6,312 nucleotides of DNA from contig PFWS01000001.1 in assembly GCA_002791255.1 (NCBI GenBank), forward strand, positions 1 to 6,312. Reading direction: 5' to 3'. The DNA comes from Candidatus Uhrbacteria bacterium CG_4_9_14_3_um_filter_36_7 (GTDB lineage: Bacteria > Patescibacteriota > Patescibacteriia > UBA9934 > GWF2-40-263). Below, piece by piece: positions 1 to 5,286 of this stretch (the first letter of the stretch is position 1; each line of letters begins with the position of its first letter). The notes beneath the pieces were generated by a model. It was not told where the DNA came from and did no database searches. It worked only from the letters and a program-made list of their open reading frames with translations. Made by a program: the position numbers and the translations under genes.

Positions 1-38
1 ACTACTGCTCCAATAATTTGTGAAATAGTTCCGGACAT
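1..38 (-). CDS. atpD: ATP synthase F1 subunit beta, N-terminal fragment cut by window edge
   Basis: Reading the minus strand from an ATG at 38-36 gives MSGTISQIIGAVV before the left edge of the window. This is the typical opening of the bacterial beta subunit, the start of its N-terminal beta-barrel. The beta subunit carries the catalytic nucleotide sites of the F1 head. The position, directly after atpG in the same direction, is where atpD sits in the classical operon, and atpC (epsilon) would be expected to follow outside the window. No Shine-Dalgarno is visible upstream; the 16 bases between the ATG and the hairpin at 55-127 are AT-rich. Only 12 full codons are present, so the assignment rests on the N-terminal match plus gene order. 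Confidence 0.85.
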   Translation of the reverse strand, partial: MSGTISQIIGAV

Positions 39-54
39 AAGTTAAGTATAATTC

Positions 55-127
55 GGAATTAGGAATTAGGAAGTAGGAATTATAGAATCGTAAATTTATT
101 AATTCTTACTTCTTATTTCTTAATTCT
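55..127. repeat. Inverted repeat made of 7-bp units, atpG-atpD junction
   Basis: The left arm (55-82) is exactly four 7-bp units: GGAATTA twice, then GGAAGTA, then GGAATTA. The right arm (100-127) is four matching units of the complement (TAATTCT, TACTTCT, TATTTCT, TAATTCT). The arms face each other across a 17-base spacer and form a 28-position stem. In RNA from the plus strand most mismatches become G-U pairs; in the operon mRNA (minus strand) they are A-C mismatches, leaving 23 of 28 positions paired by my count. There is no T run suited to termination after it. It fills nearly the whole atpG-atpD gap. It resembles the element at 3862-3931 in unit size and sequence. Confidence 0.8.
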
Positions 128-132
128 GTTCT

Positions 133-1038
133 TTATTCGAGTGCTGCTTTACCACTACTAATTTCTGCAATTTCACGAGTAATACCTGCTTGTCTGGCTT
201 GATTATAGGTAAAAGTCAAACGATCCATCATATCACTAGCTGCATCTGAGGCATTACGCATGGACATCATACGGGCACTGTGTTCAGAAGCCGCTGATTC
301 AAGCAGAGCTTGATAAAGCATGGTTTCAATTAATCTGGGTAATAAACGGTCTAAAACCGCAAATGGACTTGGTTCAAAAGTGTATTCGATTAATTTCTTA
401 TTCACAATTCCTAATTCGTTTTGTTTACCCACTTCTCCGATGTCTTTTAAATCCTCTGCTTTTCCAAGTGGAAGTAGTTTTAAGATATTTGGTTTTTGAC
501 TAATCGCTGAAGCAAAATCTGTATAAGCAATCCAGACTTCTTTATAAGTTCCTTTTATAAATTCATTTATAACCATTCGTCCGAGTGGTAAGATATCTTC
601 AAACTTTGGATGATTAGTTAAGTTAGTAAACGAAGCAATAAGATTTCGACCAGATTTACGCATAGCATCAGATCCACGTTTTCCAATAGCTACCACTTCA
701 ATAATTTCTTCTGAAAGTTCATTCTCAATAAAACCTTCCATTTTTTTTATCATGTTGTTATTAAATCCGCCAGCTAGTCCACGATCAGAAGTAAATAAAA
801 GTAATAGGGTTTTTGAAGCTTGGTGTCTACAAGAAAGTAATGGATGATGGCTTACATCAATCACTTGTGAAATTGCATTGATTGTATCCCAAGAAAGTTT
901 CGCATATGGTCGTGTAGCTAAAACCGAATATACAGCTCGTCGCATTTTGCTTGCAGCAACTAGCTCCATAGCCTTGGTAATTTTACGTGTATTTTTTACG
1001 GATTTAATCCGTCCACGAATCATTCGTTGGTTGATCAT
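133..1038 (-). CDS. atpG: ATP synthase F1 subunit gamma
   Basis: Gamma is the central rotor shaft of F1: it turns inside the alpha3beta3 ring and couples c-ring rotation to catalysis. The protein has 301 residues, slightly longer than the usual 285-295. The N-terminal helix (about 7-35) has the conserved RIKSVKNTRKITKAMELVAA segment. The central Rossmann-like part contains TSDRGLAGGFN (83-93). The C-terminal helix (about 240-297) contains SEHSARMMSMRNASDAA. The terminal family signature reads ITREIAEISSGKAAL, with Lys297 where Ala is usual. The start is chosen at the ATG 20 bases after the atpA stop; a second Met at residue 6 is possible, and neither has a clear Shine-Dalgarno. The stop is TAA. 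It is co-transcribed with atpA and followed by atpD after 94 bases of repeat. Confidence 0.97.
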   Translation of the reverse strand: MINQRMIRGRIKSVKNTRKITKAMELVAASKMRRAVYSVLATRPYAKLSWDTINAISQVIDVSHHPLLSCRHQASKTLLLLFTSDRGLAGGFNNNMIKKMEGFIENELSEEIIEVVAIGKRGSDAMRKSGRNLIASFTNLTNHPKFEDILPLGRMVINEFIKGTYKEVWIAYTDFASAISQKPNILKLLPLGKAEDLKDIGEVGKQNELGIVNKKLIEYTFEPSPFAVLDRLLPRLIETMLYQALLESAASEHSARMMSMRNASDAASDMMDRLTFTYNQARQAGITREIAEISSGKAALE

Positions 1039-1058
1039 AATTTAAGAACTTGAAGAAC

Positions 1059-2558
1059 CTAACTTCTCTCCATAAACTCTTCGATCTTTTCTTTCAATCC
1101 TTCTTCAATCTCCTCGCTCAGCACACCCTTCTCTTTTATTTGTTCTAAAACTGAATTACCGCTGTCTTCCATAAATATATGAAAATCTTGTTCCCATTTT
1201 TGAATTTCTTGAACAGGTATTTTATCAAGATATCCATGAATAAGAGCGTATAAAATAACTATTTGTTGTTCAACCGCCATTGGGGCATATTGTGGTTGTT
1301 TGGTTACTTCAACCGCACGTCGACCACGTTCGATTTGTTCGCGTGTTTTTTCATCAAGATCTGTGGCAAATTGAGCAAAAGCTTCAAGCTCACGAAATTG
1401 AGCCAGATCAAGACGTAGTTTTCCTGCCACTTTTTTCATAGCTTTGGTTTGTGCAGCTGATCCAACACGAGAAACTGAAAGACCAATGTTTAAAGCTGGA
1501 CGAATGCCACGATAAAAAAGATCAGTTTCAAGATAAATTTGACCATCTGTAATAGAAATGACATTAGTTGGAATATATGCAGAAACGTCTCCTGATTGAG
1601 TTTCAATAATCGGTAAAGCCGTTAAGCTTCCACCACCATATTTTTTATTTAAACAAGCTGCACGTTCAAGAAGTCTGGAGTGAAGATAAAAAACATCTCC
1701 AGGATAAGCTTCACGTCCAGGCGGACGACGTAAAAGTAAGGAAATTTCTCGATATGCCCAAGCATGTTTTGATAAATCATCATAAATCACTAGAGCATCT
1801 TCACCTTTCGACATAAAATATTCTCCAATTGCACATCCGGCATAAGGAGCAATAAAGGCAAGAGGAGCTGGATCAGATGCACCAGCAACTACAATGGTTG
1901 TATATTCCATGGCTCCGGCTTCTTGCAACTTTGCAACAATCTTGGCAATTTTTGACTCTTTTTGACCAATAGCAACATAAATACATTTTACATTTTGGCC
2001 TTTTTGATTGATGATTGTATCAATAGCAATAGCTGTTTTTCCAACTTGACGATCACCAATAATAAGTTCGCGTTGTCCACGGCCAATAGGAATCATTGCA
2101 TCAATCGCTTTAATTCCTGTCTGTAGTGGAACATGCACAGACTCACGAGTCATAACACCAGGAGCAATTTTTTCAATAGGAAAAAATTCTTTGCTACGTA
2201 GTGGTTCTTTTCCATCTAGTGGGCTCCCAAGTGGATCAATAACACGTCCAATAACTTCATCAGATACAGGTATAGAAAGAATCCGCCCTGTTGTTTTTAC
2301 TAAATCACCTTCTTTAATATTTGAAGTGTCTCCTAAAATAATAGCTCCAATGGTTTCCTCTTCAAGATTAAGGGCAACCCCATAAACATTATGAGGAAAT
2401 AAAAGCATTTCAGAAGCCTTTGCTTTTGCAAGCCCGCTTATTTTTGCAATGCCATCCCCCACTTCCAAAACATGGCCGATTTGTTCTTCGTGGGCTGTGG
2501 TCTCAAATATTTCTATTTGTTTTTTAAGAGCTTCAATAATGTCTTGTTTAGTATGCAT
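1059..2558 (-). CDS. atpA: ATP synthase F1 subunit alpha
   Basis: Alpha alternates with beta in the F1 hexamer and binds nucleotide at the non-catalytic sites while donating an arginine to the catalytic ones. The protein has 499 residues (E. coli about 513). Domains in order: N-terminal helix that contacts delta (1-25), beta-barrel (about 26-93), nucleotide-binding domain (about 94-370), C-terminal helical domain (371-499). Visible motifs are the P-loop GDRQVGKT (168-175), the Walker B strand ALVIYDD (255-261), and the alpha/beta family signature PALNIGLSVS (354-363) followed by Arg364, the expected arginine finger. All key residues are present, so it should be functional. The ATG lies 2 bases after the atpH stop, suggesting translational coupling; no Shine-Dalgarno is seen. 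The stop is TAG. Confidence 0.98.
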   Translation of the reverse strand: MHTKQDIIEALKKQIEIFETTAHEEQIGHVLEVGDGIAKISGLAKAKASEMLLFPHNVYGVALNLEEETIGAIILGDTSNIKEGDLVKTTGRILSIPVSDEVIGRVIDPLGSPLDGKEPLRSKEFFPIEKIAPGVMTRESVHVPLQTGIKAIDAMIPIGRGQRELIIGDRQVGKTAIAIDTIINQKGQNVKCIYVAIGQKESKIAKIVAKLQEAGAMEYTTIVVAGASDPAPLAFIAPYAGCAIGEYFMSKGEDALVIYDDLSKHAWAYREISLLLRRPPGREAYPGDVFYLHSRLLERAACLNKKYGGGSLTALPIIETQSGDVSAYIPTNVISITDGQIYLETDLFYRGIRPALNIGLSVSRVGSAAQTKAMKKVAGKLRLDLAQFRELEAFAQFATDLDEKTREQIERGRRAVEVTKQPQYAPMAVEQQIVILYALIHGYLDKIPVQEIQKWEQDFHIFMEDSGNSVLEQIKEKGVLSEEIEEGLKEKIEEFMERS

Positions 2559-2560
2559 AT

Positions 2561-2941
2561 TTAAGATATTAAAAATTTTTCTAAACGTGATAGCTGTCCA
2601 GCAATAGAACCATCTAAATATACATCATCTACTTGAATAATCGCTCCAGCCATAAGCTCTGGTAGAACATCAATCTTCATATCAGCGCCTTGAAATTTTT
2701 TTTCAAGTATTCTTTTTGTTTCTAAAGAAATAGTTTGAGCTGTTTTAATATAAATGTCTGAATACCCATATTCTTTCTTCCAAACAGAATGAACCTCTTT
2801 TATTATTTCCCGCCAAAGCCAGAGTTTTTTTTCTTCATGTAAATAAAGAACAAATGTTTGCGCAATTTTTTCTATTGGTTCATCCCGTGTTTGCGCAAAC
2901 TTTATATAAATTAAGGCCAATTTTCTTACAAGTTTTTTCAT
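2561..2941 (-). CDS. atpH: ATP synthase F1 subunit delta, short form
   Basis: Delta (the OSCP homologue) joins the top of the alpha3beta3 head to the b-subunit stalk. The protein has 126 residues, against roughly 175-180 in most bacteria. The C-terminal part matches the family well: MAGAIIQVDDVYLDGSIAGQ (97-116) then LSRLEKFL corresponds to the conserved region with a beta strand, an Asp-Gly-Ser turn and a final helix. The N-terminal helical bundle, normally about 105 residues, appears reduced to about 60-85 residues. The gene is intact: its ATG overlaps the atpF stop by 4 bases (ATGA) and it ends 2 bases before atpA, so a frameshifted or missed N-terminus is unlikely. Identification relies on the C-terminal motif and gene order. 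Confidence 0.9.
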   Translation of the reverse strand: MKKLVRKLALIYIKFAQTRDEPIEKIAQTFVLYLHEEKKLWLWREIIKEVHSVWKKEYGYSDIYIKTAQTISLETKRILEKKFQGADMKIDVLPELMAGAIIQVDDVYLDGSIAGQLSRLEKFLIS

Positions 2942-3483
2942 ACAGAAAGATGTTTTTCAATAACTTCTTCTGCTTTTTTCTTGGCTAATTTTTCATCAAT
3001 TGAATCTTCCAAAATTTTTTTTGCTGCTTGAACAGCTAGCAAAGCCATTTCTTTTCGTGTTTCTTGAATCATTATTTCTTTTTCTTCAATAAGACGTTTT
3101 TTCCCGTCAAGAACAATCTTTTCTACATCTTGTTTAGTTTTTTGAATCATTTTCTCATTTCGTTCTTCTGTTTGTTCATGAGCATTTTTAACTAAATTTA
3201 GAGCTTCTTGTTTTGCATTTTTTATAATTTCTTCTCGTTCTGTTTCAAGGCTAGAAAGACGTTCTTCCATTTCTTTAGTGTGGGCAAGACCTTTATCAAT
3301 CTTTTCTGAACGTTTTTCAATCATAAGCACAAGTGGACGATAAATCCATTTCCAAAAAATCATGGCAACAATCAGAAAGTGAATCAGTTGAGCAGCAAAG
3401 AGTTTTGCATTAAGACCAAGAGCGGAAATACCTCCAGTTTGATGAATCGCTTCTGTTGTTTGTTGAACTATTTGTTGATCCAT
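2938..3483 (-). CDS. atpF: ATP synthase Fo subunit b (peripheral stalk)
   Basis: Subunit b is anchored in the membrane beside subunit a and extends as a paired helix to delta, holding the head still against the rotor. The protein has 181 residues. A short polar N-terminus (1-26) precedes one membrane helix (about 28-48, rich in Leu, Ile, Phe), followed by the conserved basic-proline exit YRP (48-50). Residues 55-150 are a long charged helix rich in Glu, Lys and Arg, as expected for the stalk coiled coil. The last 30 residues form the probable delta-binding end. The start is chosen at the only Met before the membrane helix; no Shine-Dalgarno precedes it. The TGA stop overlaps the atpH start. 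A 136-base gap with two hairpins separates it from atpE. Confidence 0.95.
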   Translation of the reverse strand: MDQQIVQQTTEAIHQTGGISALGLNAKLFAAQLIHFLIVAMIFWKWIYRPLVLMIEKRSEKIDKGLAHTKEMEERLSSLETEREEIIKNAKQEALNLVKNAHEQTEERNEKMIQKTKQDVEKIVLDGKKRLIEEKEIMIQETRKEMALLAVQAAKKILEDSIDEKLAKKKAEEVIEKHLSV

Positions 3484-3504
3484 AAATTTACAGCGCTAGT
3501 TTCT

Positions 3505-3537
3505 TGTCATTGCAAGGCCTAAAAGCCTAAACAATCT
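3505..3537. repeat. Degenerate GTCATTGC...CAATCT palindromic repeat
   Basis: The plus strand begins TGTCATTGCAAGG and ends ACAATCT. This layout resembles the dispersed intergenic palindrome seen in many bacterial genomes that starts GTCATTGCGAGG and ends AGCAATCT. The inside can fold: ATTG (3509-3512) with CAAT (3532-3535), and AGGC (3515-3518) with GCCT (3525-3528). It lies between atpE and atpF in the operon transcript. The family assignment comes from memory of the consensus and is uncertain; the fold is directly visible. Confidence 0.45.
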
Positions 3538-3580
3538 ATTAAATCAAAAGTAACAACTTATCTAACCCCTTTTTTCCATA

Positions 3581-3616
3581 CCAGAGACAATCAAAATTGA
3601 TTATCTCTACGTCTGG
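3581..3616 (-). other. Hairpin directly after atpE stop (possible mRNA-stabilising or processing element)
   Basis: GAGACAATCA (3584-3593) pairs with TGATTATCTC (3598-3607) over ten positions around a 4-base loop, with one G-U pair in the operon mRNA. An alternative outer pairing joins CCAGA (3581-3585) and TCTGG (3612-3616). In the transcript it starts 3 bases after the atpE stop. It is not followed by a U run, so it is unlikely to be a terminator. Hairpins near atpE that protect or separate its message are known in other bacteria, where c is needed in many copies; that role here is inference. Confidence 0.55.
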
Positions 3617-3619
3617 AAA

Positions 3620-3850
3620 CTAGAGAACGAATTGAATAATAAGCGCCACAACAAGTGCATAAATAGCAATAGCTTCAGCAAAAGCCATTCCTAAAAGCAT
3701 TGGCACCAAAAGTTTTCCACCAGCTTCTGGATTTCTACCAATTCCTTCCATGGCTTTCATGCCAATAAGTCCAATAGAAAGAGCTGGTGCGATTCCTCCA
3801 AGAGCTATTGCAAGAGCACTAGCAAGAATTTTTAATGTCTCTGGGGACAT
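3620..3850 (-). CDS. atpE: ATP synthase Fo subunit c (rotor ring proteolipid)
   Basis: Subunit c forms the membrane rotor ring; each copy carries one ion-binding carboxylate. The protein has 76 residues in two membrane helices (about 6-31 and 48-75) joined by the polar loop GRNPEA (38-43). The family signature fits: GRNP, ten residues, two hydrophobic residues (Leu52, Leu53) and an acid at Glu59, the ion-binding residue. Compared with the Na+-dependent ring of Ilyobacter, the Gln in helix 1 is Ile26 and the Ser after the glutamate is Ala60, so Na+ ligands are missing and proton coupling is expected. Helix 1 carries the small-residue packing face of c rings. The stop is TAG. No Shine-Dalgarno is seen although c must be made in excess; flanking hairpins may matter instead. 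Confidence 0.97.
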   Translation of the reverse strand: MSPETLKILASALAIALGGIAPALSIGLIGMKAMEGIGRNPEAGGKLLVPMLLGMAFAEAIAIYALVVALIIQFVL

Positions 3851-3861
3851 ATTTTGATAAA

Positions 3862-3931
3862 AGAATTAAGAATAAAGAATTAAGAATAAAAAAGTAAAAA
3901 CTCTTTTAATTCTTAATTCTCACTTTTTAAT
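3862..3931. repeat. Tandem and inverted 7-bp-unit repeat overlapping the atpB 3' end
   Basis: On the plus strand, 3862-3889 consists of AGAATTA and AGAATAA units alternating (four 7-bp units), followed by AAAAGTA. The complementary units lie at 3904-3931. AGAATTAAGAAT (3876-3887) pairs perfectly with ATTCTTAATTCT (3909-3920), with AAAAG/CTTTT (3890-3894 and 3903-3907) pairing inside. The right arm runs into the atpB coding region, so the atpB stop codon and its last six codons are made of repeat sequence. It shares unit length, core and the AAGTA variant with the element at 55-127, which suggests one repeat family. Confidence 0.75.
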
Positions 3932-4731
3932 TCTCCATGTTCGTTTTCTGCATGTCCTTCTGTTGATGATTTTAAAAATACTAAAACTAATATCGCAAAA
4001 ACCGTGGCTTGAATAGCCCCAACAAGAAGTTCAAGAAAAATAAACGGCAGTGGTGCAAAGAATGAAACAAGACTATACATGACCGTAAGCAAAACTTCTC
4101 CAGCAAAAATATTACCAAATAAACGAAGAGCTAAAGAAACCATTTTTGCCACTTCCCCAACGCTTTCAATAAGACCAACAAAAAATTCAACAATAGAAAC
4201 AATCACTTGCATTGGGCCTTGTCGAAACGCCAAAATAATACCACGTATATTTAAAAATTTACTAACGTGTGTGATAAAACCAATTGCCAAAATTCCAAAG
4301 AAATGTGTGGCAAGCACAGAAAAAGCAGCAATCGCCAGAGTAAAATTTAAATCACTAGTGGCTGGACGGAATAAAGGAATAAGTTCTATTTTTCCTGCAT
4401 GAAGAGCATTGATTCCAATGGATCCTACTCCTGGCAAAAGCCCCATCCAGTTTGAAATAAGAATAAAAAAGAAAAGACTTCCACAAATTGGAAAAAAACG
4501 TTTGGCACGTTCTCGATCGCCTACTATTTTTTCAACTTCACGCAAAGCTGATTCTATAAGCCAATCAAAAAAAGCTATTATTCCTTTTGGTTGCAAATTA
4601 GCCTTTGATCGGATTAAAAGACCTCCAATTAAAAAAATCGCGATTACAATCCATGCTGTTAGAATGGAATTTGTAACCGGAAAATTTCCAATCTGGAAAA
4701 GTGGTTCAGCTGCAATTGATATTGGGGTCAT
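3913..4731 (-). CDS. atpB: ATP synthase Fo subunit a
   Basis: Subunit a forms the two half-channels that lead ions to and from the c ring. The protein has 272 residues with five to six hydrophobic segments. Recognisable landmarks are SNWMGLLPG (93-101), PATSDLN (123-129), and the core helix SLALRLFGNIFAGE (199-212), where Arg203 matches the essential arginine (Arg210 in E. coli). Gln241 in GAIQATVF matches the conserved glutamine of the last helix. The start is the ATG at 4731, just before a short N-terminus and the first membrane helix (about 22-40); no Shine-Dalgarno precedes it. The last residues (ELKSEN) are encoded by a repeat that continues into the atpE spacer, so the tail has probably been altered by repeat insertion or growth. 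Confidence 0.97.
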   Translation of the reverse strand: MTPISIAAEPLFQIGNFPVTNSILTAWIVIAIFLIGGLLIRSKANLQPKGIIAFFDWLIESALREVEKIVGDRERAKRFFPICGSLFFFILISNWMGLLPGVGSIGINALHAGKIELIPLFRPATSDLNFTLAIAAFSVLATHFFGILAIGFITHVSKFLNIRGIILAFRQGPMQVIVSIVEFFVGLIESVGEVAKMVSLALRLFGNIFAGEVLLTVMYSLVSFFAPLPFIFLELLVGAIQATVFAILVLVFLKSSTEGHAENEHGELKSEN

Positions 4732-4747
4732 AGAACACGAGAATCTC

Positions 4748-4806
4748 GGAGAGCGGAGTTCGAAGATCGTTCACTGACGGTCCCCGAACTCCGGTCTTCG
4801 ATCTCC
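4748..4806. repeat. GC-richer palindromic element, atpI-atpB junction
   Basis: CGGAGTTCG (4754-4762) pairs perfectly with CGAACTCCG (4785-4793). Inside, GATCGT (4765-4770) pairs with ACGGTC (4777-4782) with one G-U-type position, leaving a 6-base loop and a symmetric two-by-two mismatch. Outside, GGAGA (4748-4752) can pair with TCTCC (4802-4806). It begins right at the atpI/Z stop. A second small palindrome, CGAGAATCTCG (4738-4748), adjoins it and sits 6 bases from the atpB ATG. There is no U run, so it is not a terminator. The element is richer in GC than its surroundings and resembles the one at 5083-5108. Confidence 0.75.
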
Positions 4807-5057
4807 TATTTCTTATTTATTTCCTCATATTCTTTGCCGTATTTTACAGCCTTTTTTACTATAATATGAGTAGTAAGAGCAAAAGCTAAAAGAAGCATAA
4901 TAATTAAAGCCCATGGGGTTGTTCCTAATTTTTTATCTAAAAAAACTCCAAAAAAAGCCCCTAAAATAGCTGGCACAGCAATAGACACACCAAAATCTCC
5001 AGCAATTCTTAAGGCAAACGAAAAATAGGTACCCTGTGAAGGTTGTTTTTCACTCAT
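4806..5057 (-). CDS. AtpZ/AtpI-family ATP synthase accessory membrane protein
   Basis: This 83-residue protein has two membrane helices (about 18-40 and 49-68) with a basic C-terminal tail (KKAVKYGKEYEEINKK). The first helix ends in GAFFGVFLDKKLGTTPWA (33-50), matching the glycine-rich helix, Leu-Asp turn and Thr-Pro that typify AtpZ/AtpI-family proteins at the head of atp operons. Family members have been linked to c-ring assembly and to Mg2+ or Ca2+ uptake; which applies here cannot be told. It is the first gene after the operon promoter. The start at 5057 lies at the foot of a hairpin whose loop carries the only Shine-Dalgarno-like bases (GGAAA). The stop is TAG. I give no symbol because atpI and atpZ cannot be separated by eye. 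Confidence 0.85.
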   Translation of the reverse strand: MSEKQPSQGTYFSFALRIAGDFGVSIAVPAILGAFFGVFLDKKLGTTPWALIIMLLLAFALTTHIIVKKAVKYGKEYEEINKK

Positions 5058-5080
5058 ACTTCTTTATTTCCAAGAAGTAT
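5056..5080 (-). promoter_or_regulatory. Hairpin enclosing the atpI/Z ribosome-binding region
   Basis: Nine-base arms ATACTTCTT (5056-5064) and AAGAAGTAT (5072-5080) are perfect inverted repeats around a 7-base loop. In the mRNA the loop contains GGAAA, the only Shine-Dalgarno-like sequence before atpI/Z, and the last two paired bases are the A and U of its start codon. The fold is directly visible; a role in restraining translation is inference. Confidence 0.6.
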
Positions 5081-5082
5081 AA

Positions 5083-5108
5083 GGATCGAAAGCCGAGCAC
5101 TCGGCACC
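5083..5108. repeat. Palindromic element in the atp operon leader
   Basis: GCCGAG (5092-5097) and CTCGGC (5100-5105) form a perfect inverted repeat, preceded by GGATCGAAA and followed by ACC. The layout GATCGAA, two purines, CCG, a few bases, CGG, then ACC is also found on the complementary strand at 4777-4803, suggesting a shared repeat family. It falls in the untranslated leader between the atp promoter and atpI/Z. Confidence 0.55.
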
Positions 5109-5157
5109 CTATCTCTATACGCTTGGAATTTGTTTAAAAATCAAAAAGACGAACTAT

Positions 5158-5186
5158 AGTATACGTTTTCCTTTTATTTCGGTCAA
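5158..5186 (-). promoter_or_regulatory. Sigma-70-type promoter of the atp operon
   Basis: On the minus strand a -35 box TTGACC (5186-5181) is separated by 17 bases from a -10 box TATACT (5163-5158). Both boxes match the consensus at five of six positions and the spacing is ideal. Transcription would start near 5150-5152, giving a leader of about 95 bases before the atpI/Z start. It lies after the terminator of the upstream gene, so the operon is probably transcribed independently. Confidence 0.8.
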
Positions 5187-5206
5187 TTAAAATTGAGGAA
5201 ATCTAA

Positions 5207-5256
5207 AACCCTCCATCTGAAGACCTTCGAGAATGAAGGGTTCTAGATGGAGGGTT
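5207..5256 (-). terminator. Rho-independent terminator of the GC-rich gene
   Basis: A 12-bp perfect stem joins 5207-5218 (AACCCTCCATCT) and 5245-5256. It is continued by a second stem inside (CCTTC at 5224-5228 with GAAGG at 5235-5239) around a 6-base loop. In the minus-strand RNA the hairpin ends in GGGUUUUAGAUUU. It begins 30 bases after the stop codon at 5287. The U tract is short, so termination may be partial. It sits just upstream of the atp promoter. Confidence 0.7.
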
Positions 5257-5286
5257 GTCCTCCTGGTTGGCAGAAAGACTTCTTGC

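Noticed and set aside
45..84. Possible internal promoter before atpD (TATAAT at 79-84 and TATACT at 45-50 on the minus strand)
   Set aside because: Neither has an acceptable -35 box at 16-18 bases (AAGAAT-like and CTTCCT), and the first arises from the AT-rich repeat.
55..127. Transcription terminator between atpG and atpD
   Set aside because: The hairpin is AT-rich, has A-C mismatches in the mRNA and is not followed by a U run; a terminator before atpD would also separate alpha and beta production.
2191..2385. Plus-strand open frame of 64 codons opposite atpA
   Set aside because: Antisense to conserved alpha-subunit coding sequence, with no independent support.
2561..2941. Frameshift or truncation as the cause of the short delta subunit
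   Set aside because: The ATGA overlap with atpF and the 2-base gap to atpA leave no leftover delta sequence in other frames; the short length looks native.
55..3931. CRISPR array
   Set aside because: The repeats are 7-bp units in direct and inverted contact without unique spacers.
4079..4777. Plus-strand open frames opposite atpB
   Set aside because: They lie antisense to a clearly conserved gene and have no promoter, ribosome-binding site or plausible protein features.
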